Shown here in pieces: positions 50,957-60,825 of a stretch of DNA of 64,000 nucleotides. Origin of the DNA: Claveliimonas bilis (GTDB lineage Bacteria > Bacillota > Clostridia > Lachnospirales > Lachnospiraceae); NCBI RefSeq assembly GCF_020892095.1, contig NZ_AP024845.1, forward strand, positions 186,001-250,000, in the 5' to 3' direction. Positions within the stretch are counted from its first letter, which is position 1; every line of letters starts with the position of its first letter. The translations under genes and the position numbers were made by a program. Below the pieces are notes generated by a model, which was not told the origin of the DNA, made no database searches, and was given only the letters and a program-made list of their open reading frames with translations.

Positions 50957-52237
50957 TACTATCATCTCAACGATTCTGTGATTTTCCACCTTCAGCACAT
51001 CAATCTGCAGCTCTTCTGTTTCACATGAAAAACATTCCCCGTCTTCCGGTATACGGTCAATGACACCGCACACGAATCCGCCAAATGTGTCATAATCATC
51101 TTCTGCAATTTCTATTTTTAATTCCTCTTCCACATCCTCTACATCGGCGCTTCCCTGGATCTTCCACTGATTTTCACCGATTTTCACAATATCTTCCGGT
51201 TCCTCTGCTTCATCCTGCTCATAAAGATCGCCTACCAGGGACTCTATCAGATCATGAAGGGTAATAATGCCGCTGACGCCGCCGTACTCATCTACAAGTA
51301 CCGCAAAATATACTCTCTTTTCTCTCATCTTCTGGAAAAGCGTGTTTGCCTTCATGGTTTCCGGCACGAAGAATGGTTTTTCCAGTGTATGATGAATCAC
51401 ATTTTCCCTGCTCTTATCTTCCAGCCGGAAATAATCCTTTGTATCGAGGATTCCCACGATATCTTCCTGATTTTCTTTGCACACCGGATAATGGGTATGT
51501 CTTGTAGCATGTATTCTGGCTTCCCATTCACTCACATCTTCATCCAGATAAAGTGTTTCCATATCCACCCGATGTGTGCAGATCTGCTCAATAGAAATGT
51601 CATCAAATTCAAAGACATTTCTTATCATTTCACTTTCTTCTTCATCAATATTCCCCTGATCTTTTCCTTCCACAAGAAGCATACGGATTTCTTCTTCCGT
51701 CACCTGTTCCTCCTCTTCTTCCGGATTAATTCCCATTAGTTTTAAAATCCCATTGGTTGATCCGGTAAGCAGAAACACAAGGGGCGCAAACACTTTGGAA
51801 ACTCCGTAGAGAAGCCCGGAAAGAGCCAGTGCCAGCTGCTCTGATTTTTTCATGGCAATCCTTTTGGGAACAAGTTCACCGAATACCAGATTAAAGTAGG
51901 CAAGTACAAGAGTAATCAGCACAAGGGAGACTGATTTGATGACGTTTTCCGGTATTTCCACCCCAAGTCCTACAATCCATTTTGCCAAAGGTCCCGAAAA
52001 ACTTTCCGCCGCAAAAGCACTTCCCAGAAGTCCCGCCAGAGTGATCGCCACCTGTATTGTGGCCAGAAAACGGGCAGGCTGTTCCGTCAGTGTATACAAA
52101 TGGCGGGCTTTCTTATTCCCTTCTTCCGCCATAACTCTAAGCTTTGTCTCATTCATGGAAATTACTGCAATTTCAGCACTTGCAAATGTAGCGTTTAATA
52201 AAATCAGCACAATCTGCAGTACAATTGGTCCTATCAT
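50942..52237 (-). CDS. CNNM/CorC-type hemolysin family protein (putative Mg/divalent cation transporter)
   Basis: 431 residues. An N-terminal CNNM/DUF21 membrane domain of about four helices (NATFASAEIAVISMNETKLR; VFGELVPKRIAMKKSE), then paired CBS domains (about 205-330: RTHRVDMETLYLDEDV-like and FAVLVDEYGGVSGIITLHDL), and a C-terminal CorC_HlyC domain (WKIQGSADVEDVEEELKIEI). The CBS pair usually binds adenine nucleotides. Related proteins extrude magnesium; the hemolysin label is historical. Single gene, minus strand. Confidence 0.93.
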   Translation of the reverse strand: MIGPIVLQIVLILLNATFASAEIAVISMNETKLRVMAEEGNKKARHLYTLTEQPARFLATIQVAITLAGLLGSAFAAESFSGPLAKWIVGLGVEIPENVIKSVSLVLITLVLAYFNLVFGELVPKRIAMKKSEQLALALSGLLYGVSKVFAPLVFLLTGSTNGILKLMGINPEEEEEQVTEEEIRMLLVEGKDQGNIDEEESEMIRNVFEFDDISIEQICTHRVDMETLYLDEDVSEWEARIHATRHTHYPVCKENQEDIVGILDTKDYFRLEDKSRENVIHHTLEKPFFVPETMKANTLFQKMREKRVYFAVLVDEYGGVSGIITLHDLIESLVGDLYEQDEAEEPEDIVKIGENQWKIQGSADVEDVEEELKIEIAEDDYDTFGGFVCGVIDRIPEDGECFSCETEELQIDVLKVENHRIVEMIVKKNS

Positions 52238-52276
52238 TTTTATATTTTCCTCCTAATCTCAAGCACAAATATCGCT

Positions 52277-52345
52277 GTAAAAACCGCAGAAGGGTATAAC
52301 CCGCACAGGCTTTTCTATATACAGACCTGTGCAGGCTATACCCTT
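52277..52345 (-). terminator. Hairpin terminator after the sigH unit
   Basis: AAGGGTATAACCCGCACAGG (52290-52309) pairs with CCTGTGCAGGCTATACCCTT (52326-52345) apart from one bulge. On the minus strand it is followed by CTGCGGTTTTTAC. Confidence 0.75.
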
Positions 52346-52347
52346 AT

Positions 52348-52515
52348 CTATTCATAATGTTCTACATGGATTTTTTTTCTGATTTCTACCTGAGTATTTT
52401 TTTCCTGTTCAGTGTCGCTTTCTCCACTGTCATCCATGTATTTGATCACACCTTTCTTTTCTGATATCCTGAATGCCCGCTTTATACAGCTTTCAGATGA
52501 GTAATAAGATATCAC
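52348..52515 (-). CDS. Putative 55-residue protein downstream of sigH
   Basis: Reading from GTG 52515 the frame gives MISYYSSESCIKRAFRISEK and then KGVIKYMDDSGESDTEQEK up to ...HVEHYE, ending just before the terminator. An inner ATG at 52437 is also possible. The SD is weak for the GTG. The gap after sigH is otherwise unexplained and the composition is protein-like, but coding is unproven. Confidence 0.35.
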   Translation of the reverse strand: MISYYSSESCIKRAFRISEKKGVIKYMDDSGESDTEQEKNTQVEIRKKIHVEHYE

Positions 52516-52530
52516 AGCAAAAACTTTCTG

Positions 52531-53145
52531 TCAATCCTCTTCTTTCAAAAGAATCTTTTCTGTTTTTGCTTTGATTCTCTGAATGGCATTATCTACTGTC
52601 TTCGGACTTTTATCCAGCAGCTCCGCAATTGTCCGGTAATCCGTCCCAAGAAGGTGGAGATACAATACACGTTTCTCCAGATCACTTAGATTTTCTCCCA
52701 ACTCTTTTTCCAACCTCCGGGCATTTTCTTTACTCAAAAACGCCTGTTCCGGATTACTTTCCTTCCCGGCCTCTATTGTATCAAGAAGATTGGTATTCTC
52801 CTCGTCGTTTTCATTTTCGTAGAGAGACACATAGGAATTAAGAGGAATATGCTTTTTCCGGCGGGACGCCTCGATCGCACTGTAAAGCTGCCTTGTCACA
52901 CACAGTTTAGCAAAACTGTAAAAGGACGACTCCTGATCTGCATCGTAATTCTGGACCGCTTTAAAAAGGCCGATCATCCCTTCCTGGATAAGGTCGTCAC
53001 TCTCTCCCCCAAGAAGATACATTGCCTTGGCCTCCTTGCGGACCATTCCTTTATATTTTTCCATCAGATAATCTATGATGGCTCTGTCGCCGCCTCGCAG
53101 CCGACGAATCAGCTGCTCGTCGGTCATCGTCTCATATCTTGACAT
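52531..53145 (-). CDS. sigH: RNA polymerase sigma factor, SigH type
   Basis: 204 residues. Region 2 reads YLMEKYKGMVRKEAKAMYLL, then DDLIQEGMIGLFKAVQNYD (core binding) and SSFYSFAKLCVTRQLYSAIEASRRKKHIPLNS-type region 2.3-2.4. Region 4 has LSDLEKRVLYLHLLG and the helix-turn-helix YRTIAELLDKSPKTVDNAIQR. It directs stationary-phase and early sporulation transcription in Bacillus/Clostridia. The order cysE-cysS-mrnC-rlmB-sigH matches the Bacillus locus, except that yacP is absent. Confidence 0.92.
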   Translation of the reverse strand: MSRYETMTDEQLIRRLRGGDRAIIDYLMEKYKGMVRKEAKAMYLLGGESDDLIQEGMIGLFKAVQNYDADQESSFYSFAKLCVTRQLYSAIEASRRKKHIPLNSYVSLYENENDEENTNLLDTIEAGKESNPEQAFLSKENARRLEKELGENLSDLEKRVLYLHLLGTDYRTIAELLDKSPKTVDNAIQRIKAKTEKILLKEED

Positions 53146-53168
53146 ATAATCCCTCCGGCAGCCTTACG

Positions 53169-53927
53169 TTACACACTCATGCGCTGCCTCACAATCTCAT
53201 AAGCCAGTACTCCCGCCGCCACTGAGGCATTTAAAGAATCGATGTCTCCTTTCATGGGAATACTTGCTGTGAAATCACAGTGTTCCTTCACCAGGCGGCT
53301 GACTCCTTCTCCTTCATTTCCGATCACCAGCCCTATCGGCCCCTTCAAATCCAGATCATACATCTGTGTTCCGCCCATATCGGCACAGACAAACCACAGT
53401 CCTTTTTGCTTCAGCTCTTCCATTGTTTTCGCAAGGTTCGTCACCTTAGCTACCGGGGTATAATGAAGCGCCCCTGCAGACGTCCGGGCTACTGTCGCCG
53501 TCAGGCCCACGGCACGCCGTTTTGGTATGATAACACCGTGCGCACCTGCCAGGTTTGCTGTACGGATGATCGCACCCAGATTGTGGGGGTCTTCGATATT
53601 ATCCAAAAGGATCAAAAAGGGAGGTTCCTTCCGGCTTTCAGCCAAAGCCAGCATATCCTCTACTTCTGAATATTTGTATGCTGCCGCATAAGCCACAACG
53701 CCCTGGTGCTTTCCCGTCTCCGAAAGCTGTGCAAGCCTCTCTTTGCTGACAAAATTAAGGATCGCATCTGTTTTTTTTGCTTCTCTTATGATCGTACGGA
53801 TGGGACCATCCTGACATCCATCCAGCACATACAGCTTGTCAATCGTTTTGCCGGAGCGAAATGCCTCCAGCACCGCATTTCTCCCCTCGATCACTGTAAG
53901 ATTGCTCTCCGCATTTTTTTCTTTCAT
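53169..53927 (-). CDS. rlmB: 23S rRNA (guanosine-2'-O-)-methyltransferase, RlmB type
   Basis: 252 residues. An N-terminal substrate-binding domain (VIEGRNAVLEAFRSGKTIDK) is followed by a knotted SpoU domain with motif 1 LDNIEDPHNLGAIIRTA, motif 2 LVIGNEGEGVSRLV and motif 3 IPMKGDIDSLNASVAAGVLA. It 2'-O-methylates a guanosine in 23S rRNA using SAM. It lies between mrnC and sigH, as in Bacillus. Confidence 0.94.
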   Translation of the reverse strand: MKEKNAESNLTVIEGRNAVLEAFRSGKTIDKLYVLDGCQDGPIRTIIREAKKTDAILNFVSKERLAQLSETGKHQGVVAYAAAYKYSEVEDMLALAESRKEPPFLILLDNIEDPHNLGAIIRTANLAGAHGVIIPKRRAVGLTATVARTSAGALHYTPVAKVTNLAKTMEELKQKGLWFVCADMGGTQMYDLDLKGPIGLVIGNEGEGVSRLVKEHCDFTASIPMKGDIDSLNASVAAGVLAYEIVRQRMSV

Positions 53928-53993
53928 TTCTACTCCTGTCTTTTTGCTTTTATATATTTATCCTTTGCCGAGTGAAACTCGCCCTTGCAAAAT

Positions 53994-54464
53994 CTATAGA
54001 TCCCGGGACTCCCGGGAAGCCATATCATCCAGACCGATCTTCACCAGCTCCAGCATTCGCTTCCACTCTTTTTTCAGGTAAAGATAGCCAACCAAAGCTT
54101 CAAATCCTGTCGCCCGTCTGTAATCTGTCACGGACTGGTTCTTTGCAGGGGATACGCTTTTTGCATTTCTGCCCCTTTTGTAAATTCCGTGCTCTTCTTC
54201 TGTCAGATATTCCTGAATCTTCCGCATCATTCTGGACTGCGCCGATGCCTGAACATAAGAGCTGGTTCTTTTGTGAAGCTTCTGAACAGGCTGATTCCCC
54301 TCATTTATCATAAGGCTTTTTATGATCAGATCATATATCGCATCCCCGATATAGGCGAGAGTGAGGGGGGAATATTCCCGCACATCCACATCCCTCATCT
54401 CGAACATTTCTCTCATATAGGAATCAAATTCCCACTCGTTACGATCTTCTAAGCTCTTTTCCAT
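53994..54464 (-). CDS. mrnC: Mini-ribonuclease 3
   Basis: 156 residues. An RNase III catalytic domain without the double-stranded-RNA-binding domain: [20 protein letters not shown] carries the metal-binding Asp, and [19 protein letters not shown] the second acidic site. In Bacillus Mini-III trims 23S rRNA precursor ends. It overlaps the 3' end of cysS by 16 bases, so the genes are translationally coupled. Confidence 0.95.
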   Translation of the reverse strand: MEKSLEDRNEWEFDSYMREMFEMRDVDVREYSPLTLAYIGDAIYDLIIKSLMINEGNQPVQKLHKRTSSYVQASAQSRMMRKIQEYLTEEEHGIYKRGRNAKSVSPAKNQSVTDYRRATGFEALVGYLYLKKEWKRMLELVKIGLDDMASRESRDL

Positions 54465-55855
54465 TTTACCCCTTCCCTGGTATCTTCCAGAATAATTCCT
54501 TTCCCGGCCAATTCATCACGAATCTGATCAGCTCTTGCAAAATCCTTTGCTTTTCGCGCTGCCTGACGCTCTTCGATCAATGCCTCAATATCTTCATCCA
54601 GAATTTCTTCTTTCTTATTAACGATCAGTCCCATCACATCTGTCAGTTTCTGAAGAACGGATAACAGCTTCTCTGTATATTCCCTGGAACTGTTTCCATC
54701 TGCTGTCGTATTGCAGTATTTTACCAGATCAAAAATAGATGCAATTGCGTCTGCTGTATTGAAATCATCATCCATAGCAGCTTCAAAGGCTTTCACAAAA
54801 TCTTCTGTCTTTTCCAGATCTGTCTTCTCTTTTTCAGTCATATCTTCTGTCTTGGCATTTCCGGACAGGAATTTCAGATTTTCCGCTGCATTTACAATTC
54901 GCTCCAGACCGTTTCTGGAAGCTTCCATCAGCTCTGCGCTGAAATTCAGCGGACTTCTGTAATGTGCACTCAGCATAAAGAAACGAAGGATCTGAAGATC
55001 ATACTGCTCGCTGATTTCCCGAACCGTACGGAAATTTCCCAGAGATTTGCTCATCTTGTGGTTGTCAATATTTAAAAACGCATTGTGCATCCAATATTTT
55101 GCAAATGTTTTTCCGTTTGCCGCCTCACTCTGGGCAATCTCATTTTCGTGGTGAGGAAAGATCAAATCTTCTCCTCCTGCATGAATGTCTATTTCCTCCC
55201 CCAGATATTTTTTGGACATAACAGAGCACTCAATATGCCATCCCGGACGTCCGTCGCTCCACGGCGACTCCCAGGCCGGTTCTCCCTCTTTCTTCGGCTT
55301 CCACAATACGAAATCTAAAGGATCTTCCTTTTCATCCTCCCCGCTTACCAAAAGGGTCCGGTTACCGGATCTTAAATCATCCAGATTTTTATGAGACAGC
55401 TTTCCATACTCTTCAAATTTTCTTGTACGGAAATATACTGTACCATTCTTTTCATAGGCATATCCTTTGTCAATAAGCTGCCGGATCATCTCCACCATCC
55501 CACAGATTTCCTCTGTGGCGAGAGGATTTTTGGTGGCAGGTTTAATGTTCATCCCTTCCATATCCTTTTTGCACTCTTCGATGTAACGCTTGGAAATCTC
55601 ATCTGCGGAAACATGCTCCTCAATTGCCTTGTTGATAATCTTGTCATCTACATCTGTGAAATTGGATACATAATTCACATCATAGCCCTTGTACTCAAAA
55701 TATCTTCTTACTGTGTCAAATACGATCATGGGCCTTGCATTTCCGATGTGGATAAAATTGTACACTGTAGGTCCGCACACGTACATTTTTACCTTTCCTT
55801 CCTCCACCGGAACAAATTCTTCCTTTCTCCTTGTCATTGTATTAAAGATTTTCAT
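54449..55855 (-). CDS. cysS: Cysteinyl-tRNA synthetase
   Basis: 468 residues from ATG 55855 ([27 protein letters not shown] 6 bases upstream, inside the end of cysE). Class I: HIGH-type [16 protein letters not shown] and KMSKS loop [11 protein letters not shown]. Zinc-binding residues are the Cys in YVCGPTVYN, Cys in [10 protein letters not shown], and His/Glu in [12 protein letters not shown]. It overlaps cysE by 14 bases and mrnC by 16, and is expressed under the upstream T-box. Confidence 0.97.
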   Translation of the reverse strand: MKIFNTMTRRKEEFVPVEEGKVKMYVCGPTVYNFIHIGNARPMIVFDTVRRYFEYKGYDVNYVSNFTDVDDKIINKAIEEHVSADEISKRYIEECKKDMEGMNIKPATKNPLATEEICGMVEMIRQLIDKGYAYEKNGTVYFRTRKFEEYGKLSHKNLDDLRSGNRTLLVSGEDEKEDPLDFVLWKPKKEGEPAWESPWSDGRPGWHIECSVMSKKYLGEEIDIHAGGEDLIFPHHENEIAQSEAANGKTFAKYWMHNAFLNIDNHKMSKSLGNFRTVREISEQYDLQILRFFMLSAHYRSPLNFSAELMEASRNGLERIVNAAENLKFLSGNAKTEDMTEKEKTDLEKTEDFVKAFEAAMDDDFNTADAIASIFDLVKYCNTTADGNSSREYTEKLLSVLQKLTDVMGLIVNKKEEILDEDIEALIEERQAARKAKDFARADQIRDELAGKGIILEDTREGVKWKRA

Positions 55856-56567
55856 GATTTTCCTCCTTGTCTTCCCCGGCTTCATCCGGCCGGATTTCTA
55901 TTGAATTATCACGCACGCAGCGCATGTGTTTCTCCAGTTCCTTCACCTTTTTCTGAAGGCGGATATTATCTTTTTGCAGTTCCCTGATATCATTGCTGAT
56001 AGGATCCGGCAAATGAACCTGATCCATGTCGGAACGGGGAATCTTCTGATCTCCCATCCGCACGACTCTTCCCGGAACTCCAACTACAGTACAGTTGGGC
56101 GGCACTTCCTTCAAGACCACTGATCCGGCACCGATCTTAGAATTTTCTCCAATAGTAAAAGATCCCAGAATCTTTGCACCGGCGCTCACCATTACATTAT
56201 CCTTCAATGTAGGATGCCGTTTCCCTTTCTCTTTTCCGGTTCCTCCCAGGGTTACTCCCTGATACAAAGTCACATTGTTACCGATAATAGTTGTCTCCCC
56301 GATAATGACCCCTGTACCATGATCGATAAACAGCCCTTTCCCTATCCTGGCGCCGGGATGGATCTCGATCCCGGTCTTTCTGACTGCCCTCTGGGAAACC
56401 CATCTTGCCAGAAAATAATGCTTTTTCCGGTAAAGGCGGTGTGCTACCCGATAGCTCAATATTACCTTAAAACTGGGATATAAAAAGACTTCCCAATTTG
56501 ATTTTATTGCCGGATCTCTTTCCCTGATGACCTGTATTTCTTCTTTTACGTATGATATAAGTCCCAT
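55842..56567 (-). CDS. cysE: Serine O-acetyltransferase
   Basis: 241 residues. It makes O-acetylserine, the first step of cysteine synthesis. Left-handed beta-helix hexapeptide repeats: [20 protein letters not shown] and [20 protein letters not shown], with the catalytic Asp-His in FIDHGT and a second His in KRHPTL. An extra C-terminal coiled-coil of about 50 residues ([20 protein letters not shown]) follows, where other CysE enzymes have their cysteine-synthase-binding tail. First gene after the T-box. Confidence 0.95.
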   Translation of the reverse strand: MGLISYVKEEIQVIRERDPAIKSNWEVFLYPSFKVILSYRVAHRLYRKKHYFLARWVSQRAVRKTGIEIHPGARIGKGLFIDHGTGVIIGETTIIGNNVTLYQGVTLGGTGKEKGKRHPTLKDNVMVSAGAKILGSFTIGENSKIGAGSVVLKEVPPNCTVVGVPGRVVRMGDQKIPRSDMDQVHLPDPISNDIRELQKDNIRLQKKVKELEKHMRCVRDNSIEIRPDEAGEDKEENHENL

Positions 56568-56583
56568 GCTCCACTCCTTGAAT

Positions 56584-56840
56584 AAAAAACGTCCCTTACA
56601 GTATATCTGTAAGAGACGAATAAATCCGCGGTTCCACTCTTATAAAGAACAGGACGTCATATCCCATTCTCCGCTTTTGGCAGTTAACGCCTGCAAAACG
56701 TATCCGGCTACTCCTTGCTTTCGCCGGATCAACTCCCGGGGGCACTTCATATGGTCTCCCCTTGAGACTGCTTTCAGCCGGTGACAGTCTCTCTCTTTCA
56801 GGTTTACTCCATATTACTTTTCCCGTTCCTAGTCTTTTCA
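56584..56840 (-). promoter_or_regulatory. T-box leader (probable tRNA-Cys sensor) for cysE-cysS
   Basis: On the minus strand the T-box sequence AGAGTGGAACCGCG lies at 56640-56627, followed by the terminator CGTCTCTTACAG/CTGTAAGGGACG (56618-56590) and six T. The upstream stem I region carries a large hairpin with AGAGAGACTG/CAGTCTC arms. A TGC (Cys) triplet in GAAGTGCCCC on the 3' side of stem I is the best specifier candidate, fitting cysE-cysS. Uncharged tRNA-Cys should allow readthrough. Confidence 0.9.
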
Positions 56841-56894
56841 CTGTTGGTTATATACTATGTGAAAATTTTCCTTTTGTCAACCTCTGAAATCCTT

Positions 56895-57890
56895 TTATAC
56901 AACCTCATTCAGAAAAATCCGGGACAAAGGTACGATTTTCTTCAGCTCATTTTTCATCCTGTCTGACATTTTTACGCCTTTTTCTTCTGCAATCTCCTCC
57001 GCTGAGGCCGCTCCGAAGATCAGCCTTGCCAGTGCTCCGACCGTAAGCGTACCTTCGCTGTTCTCCTCTTTCCCCTCCATGAGCATAACACCGGAAGCTT
57101 CCGTGCCGGTAATAAGGAAACACCGGTTGTTCTCTTCGATCAGAGGATCCGTCACATGAAAACAGACTGCTGTCAGATAGTTCAAATCGAGCAGAAGCAG
57201 CATCCTTCTGACGTCCACAAGCCGCACCATAATCTTGGGTCTTTCCTTGGGAATCTCCGAAACACGGGGGCAGCACCACAAAATCTCCCCGTCCTTTTCA
57301 CCGATCATCAGACAGCCGCCGTCGCTTTCGTACTCTTTCATAAGACGGACATAATACTCTTCTTCCCGTTTTGCATAGACATCAAAATTTCCTTCCAGGG
57401 CAGCCGTTGCCATTCGGGCCATAGAAGCAGCGTCCTTAGGCACTGCCCGTCTCTCCCGGATATCCGCCTTCTTCTCTGACGGTTCCCAGTATTTTGTTGT
57501 CTGTTCATAAACCGTACGGAAATCGTGGGGGTAATAAATCTTTTCCGATGCCGGCATCAGATAGGTAAAGGGCTCTCCCTGGCGGTACATTGCCTGAAGA
57601 GACTCTTTTAAAAGCGCAGCCATATACCCCCTCTTCCGGTAAGGTTCCTGAGTTGCCACGGCCACAATATAATGCAGCTTTTCCTCTTTTTTGTTTACCA
57701 TGACATCATAGGGATTCAGATGAATCATGGAACGAATTTCCCCATCTTCTGTCACTGCATAAATAATGTTATCTTTCGTCTTTTCTGTATAATAATAATT
57801 TACAAAGCTTTCGCTGTCCTCTGAAAAAACCTCCTCATACAGGGATCTTGTAGCGGAATGCTCTGTCGGATCCAATTTTCTGATTTCCAT
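56895..57890 (-). CDS. GNAT acetyltransferase of the Eis type
   Basis: 331 residues from ATG 57890 (GGAGG 9 bases upstream; the frame runs 59 more codons into ispF without an SD). An N-terminal GNAT domain (IVAVATQEPYRKRGYMAALLKE carries the acetyl-CoA loop RKRGYM), a second GNAT-like half, and a C-terminal SCP2-like domain (SEGTLTVGALARLIFGAASA). This is the three-part layout of Eis proteins, which acetylate amines on aminoglycosides, spermidine or peptides. It sits 19 bases after ispF. Substrate unknown. Confidence 0.85.
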   Translation of the reverse strand: MEIRKLDPTEHSATRSLYEEVFSEDSESFVNYYYTEKTKDNIIYAVTEDGEIRSMIHLNPYDVMVNKKEEKLHYIVAVATQEPYRKRGYMAALLKESLQAMYRQGEPFTYLMPASEKIYYPHDFRTVYEQTTKYWEPSEKKADIRERRAVPKDAASMARMATAALEGNFDVYAKREEEYYVRLMKEYESDGGCLMIGEKDGEILWCCPRVSEIPKERPKIMVRLVDVRRMLLLLDLNYLTAVCFHVTDPLIEENNRCFLITGTEASGVMLMEGKEENSEGTLTVGALARLIFGAASAEEIAEEKGVKMSDRMKNELKKIVPLSRIFLNEVV

Positions 57891-57909
57891 AATCTTAAGC
57901 CTCCGCTTT

Positions 57910-58449
57910 TTAAACCTCTCGCGGGCATCCCTTACACCCGGCACACCCTTCTTCACCAAGTGCATAGCTGTAATTTGCAATCGTTTCCAGGCAGGCAACA
58001 GCCTGTGCAGAGATTCCCTCTCCTGTTCCGGTGAAACCAAGGCCTTCTTCTGTTGTCGCCTTAACATTCACCTGACTTTTATCTATACGGAGAACTCCGG
58101 CAATATTTTCCCGCATTTTCTCTATATAAGGAGCCATTTTCGGCTTTTGGGCGATAATTGTCGCATCGATATTACTGATAACGTACACTTCTTGTTCTAT
58201 CAATTCTCCAACTTTTGCAAGAAGTTTCATGCTGGAAGCTCCTTTATATGCATCATCCGTATCCGGGAAATGTTTTCCGATATCTCCAAGAGCCGCCGCT
58301 CCCAGAAGCGCATCCATCACAGCATGAAGGAGCACATCGGCATCCGAATGTCCGAGAAGCCCCTTCTCGTATGGAATCTCCACGCCTCCAAGAATCAGTT
58401 TTCTTCCTTCCGTCAGCCTGTGAACATCATATCCCATTCCAATCCTCAT
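57910..58449 (-). CDS. ispF: 2-C-methyl-D-erythritol 2,4-cyclodiphosphate synthase
   Basis: 179 residues. MEP-pathway enzyme. Signatures [12 protein letters not shown] (metal-binding Asp and His), [20 protein letters not shown] and [17 protein letters not shown]. Usual length is about 157; here about 20 extra C-terminal residues ([18 protein letters not shown]) carry three closely spaced cysteines that could bind metal. Lies upstream of the Eis-like gene and, as in Bacillus, near cysE-cysS. Confidence 0.95.
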   Translation of the reverse strand: MRIGMGYDVHRLTEGRKLILGGVEIPYEKGLLGHSDADVLLHAVMDALLGAAALGDIGKHFPDTDDAYKGASSMKLLAKVGELIEQEVYVISNIDATIIAQKPKMAPYIEKMRENIAGVLRIDKSQVNVKATTEEGLGFTGTGEGISAQAVACLETIANYSYALGEEGCAGCKGCPREV

Positions 58450-58452
58450 AAT

Positions 58453-58737
58453 CTACTCACCATCTCTACTTTCTTTCTCTTCTTTCTTTTCTATCTCCTG
58501 TACCTCTGTCTCCTCTTTTTCAGGCTGTGATTCAGTACTGTCTTGCTTTTTACGCAGCCCTTTTATACCCTGCACTGCAATATAAGCCCCAAACAAAACA
58601 AACAACACGCCTGCCGCTGAAAACATCATATAATTATCCGGCTTTTCTTTCATAACATTTACAAACAAACTGATTCCGTTATAGGCCAGGTAAACGCCTG
58701 CAACCAGCCAAAGTCCGTGTCTTGTCTTATTACTCAT
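58453..58737 (-). CDS. Small membrane protein with charged tail
   Basis: 94 residues. Two membrane helices (GLWLVAGVYLAYNGISLFVNV and MMFSAAGVLFVLFGAYIAVQ), then a Lys/Glu-rich cytoplasmic tail (SQPEKEETEVQEIEKKEEKE). It ends 3 bases before ispF starts, so the two are cotranscribed. No family recognised. Confidence 0.75.
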   Translation of the reverse strand: MSNKTRHGLWLVAGVYLAYNGISLFVNVMKEKPDNYMMFSAAGVLFVLFGAYIAVQGIKGLRKKQDSTESQPEKEETEVQEIEKKEEKESRDGE

Positions 58738-58797
58738 TTTTTTATCCTCCAGTTTTCATATGTACAAGTATATAATTTTCCGCACCAGCTTGTCAAA

Positions 58798-58845
58798 CAA
58801 AAAAACAGACCCAGCACTAAGATTGTTCTTAATACCATGTCTGTT
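58798..58845 (-). terminator. Terminator of the tRNA-Val/tRNA-Met transcript
   Basis: AACAGAC (58845-58839, minus) pairs with GTCTGTT (58810-58804), with inner AAGA/TCTT pairs, followed by a T-run. It lies 5 bases beyond tRNA-Met. Confidence 0.7.
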
Positions 58846-58849
58846 CAAA

Positions 58850-58923
58850 TAGCGGGAACTGGATTCGAACCAGCGACACTACGGGTATGAACCGTATGCT
58901 CTAGCCAACTGAGCTATCCCGCC
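58850..58923 (-). tRNA. tRNA-Met (anticodon CAT), elongator-like
   Basis: 74 bases. Acceptor GGCGGGA/TCCCGCT, anticodon stem TACGG/CCGTA around TTCATAC, T-arm GCTGGTTCGAATCCAGT. There is no C1-A72 mismatch and no three G-C pairs in the anticodon stem, so it is not an initiator. A CAT anticodon modified for isoleucine cannot be excluded. CCA is not encoded. Confidence 0.93.
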
Positions 58924-58933
58924 GCAATATATA

Positions 58934-59006
58934 TGGGACCTATAGGGCTCGAACCTATGACCCTCTGCTTGTAAGGCAGATGCTCTCCCAGCTGAGCTAA
59001 GATCCC
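58934..59006 (-). tRNA. tRNA-Val (anticodon TAC)
   Basis: 73 bases. Acceptor GGGATCT/AGGTCCC with one G-U pair, anticodon stem TCTGC/GCAGA around CTTACAA (anticodon TAC), T-arm ATAGGTTCGAGCCCTAT. Ten bases upstream of tRNA-Met, same transcript. CCA is not encoded. Confidence 0.95.
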
Positions 59007-59175
59007 ATATTTTTGTTTCTGCAAGTCGCTTTCCCGCAACCCGCTTTGCTATTATACTATTATATTTCATGAAATGTCAACACTTTTTTACAATTTTTTT
59101 CAGCCTTTTTTTCGAGTATCCCAAGAGGCCGTTTTCTTCCCAATTTTCGTATAAAATTCCCTGTTAACTGTTAAA

Positions 59176-59222
59176 TAGAGAAAGCAGACCGGCAGATCAC
59201 ACTGCCCTCCGATCTGCTTTTT
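59176..59222 (-). terminator. Terminator of gdhA
   Basis: Minus-strand AAAGCAGATCGG (59220-59209) pairs with CCGGTCTGCTTT (59192-59181), one G-U, followed by CTCTATTT. It lies 23 bases after the gdhA stop. The rest of the gap to tRNA-Val shows nothing else. Confidence 0.75.
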
Positions 59223-59244
59223 TCATTTATATTTCTGTAAAATT

Positions 59245-60606
<1,362 letters not shown>

Positions 60607-60618
60607 TTAATCGCCAAA

Positions 60619-60646
60619 GAAAAAGAGCAGACAATCTGCCCGCTCT
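60619..60646 (-). promoter_or_regulatory. Terminator-like hairpin in the gdhA leader
   Basis: Minus-strand AGAGCGGGCAGA-TTG-TCTGCTCT followed by TTTTTC (60646-60619), about 40 bases before the gdhA start and downstream of the predicted promoter. This is where an attenuator would sit. Confidence 0.55.
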
Positions 60647-60733
60647 TTGTGACTTCTTTGCCTCTTTAAAAGGATAAAATATTTCAAGGCAAAACACAAG
60701 TGTTTTTTGCATTTTTTATTATTTTTTTGCAAC

Positions 60734-60761
60734 TTTATACTTTCATTCCTGCATTTTGCAA
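60734..60761 (-). promoter_or_regulatory. Promoter of gdhA
   Basis: Minus-strand TTGCAA (60756-60761), a 16-base spacer and TATAAA (60734-60739), about 155 bases before gdhA. Confidence 0.5.
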
Positions 60762-60793
60762 TCCGTTTCGTGCATTTTCCCAAAACGGATTGC
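60758..60793. repeat. Inverted repeat between purL and gdhA
   Basis: GCAATCCGTTT (60758-60768) and AAACGGATTGC (60783-60793) are perfect 11-base arms with a 14-base loop. It lies 33 bases after the purL stop and touches the -35 of the gdhA promoter. No T-run follows, so it may be an operator or an RNA-processing hairpin. Confidence 0.55.
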
Positions 60794-60825
60794 AACATTG
60801 TATGAGTAAAAATGCATTTACTTGA

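Noticed and set aside
56596-56841. 81-codon open frame over the cysE leader
   Set aside because: Coincides with the T-box structures; the conserved RNA motif explains the sequence better.
57891-58067. 59-codon N-terminal extension of the Eis-like acetyltransferase
   Set aside because: Overlaps the 3' end of ispF in another frame; GGAGG precedes the inner ATG at 57890.
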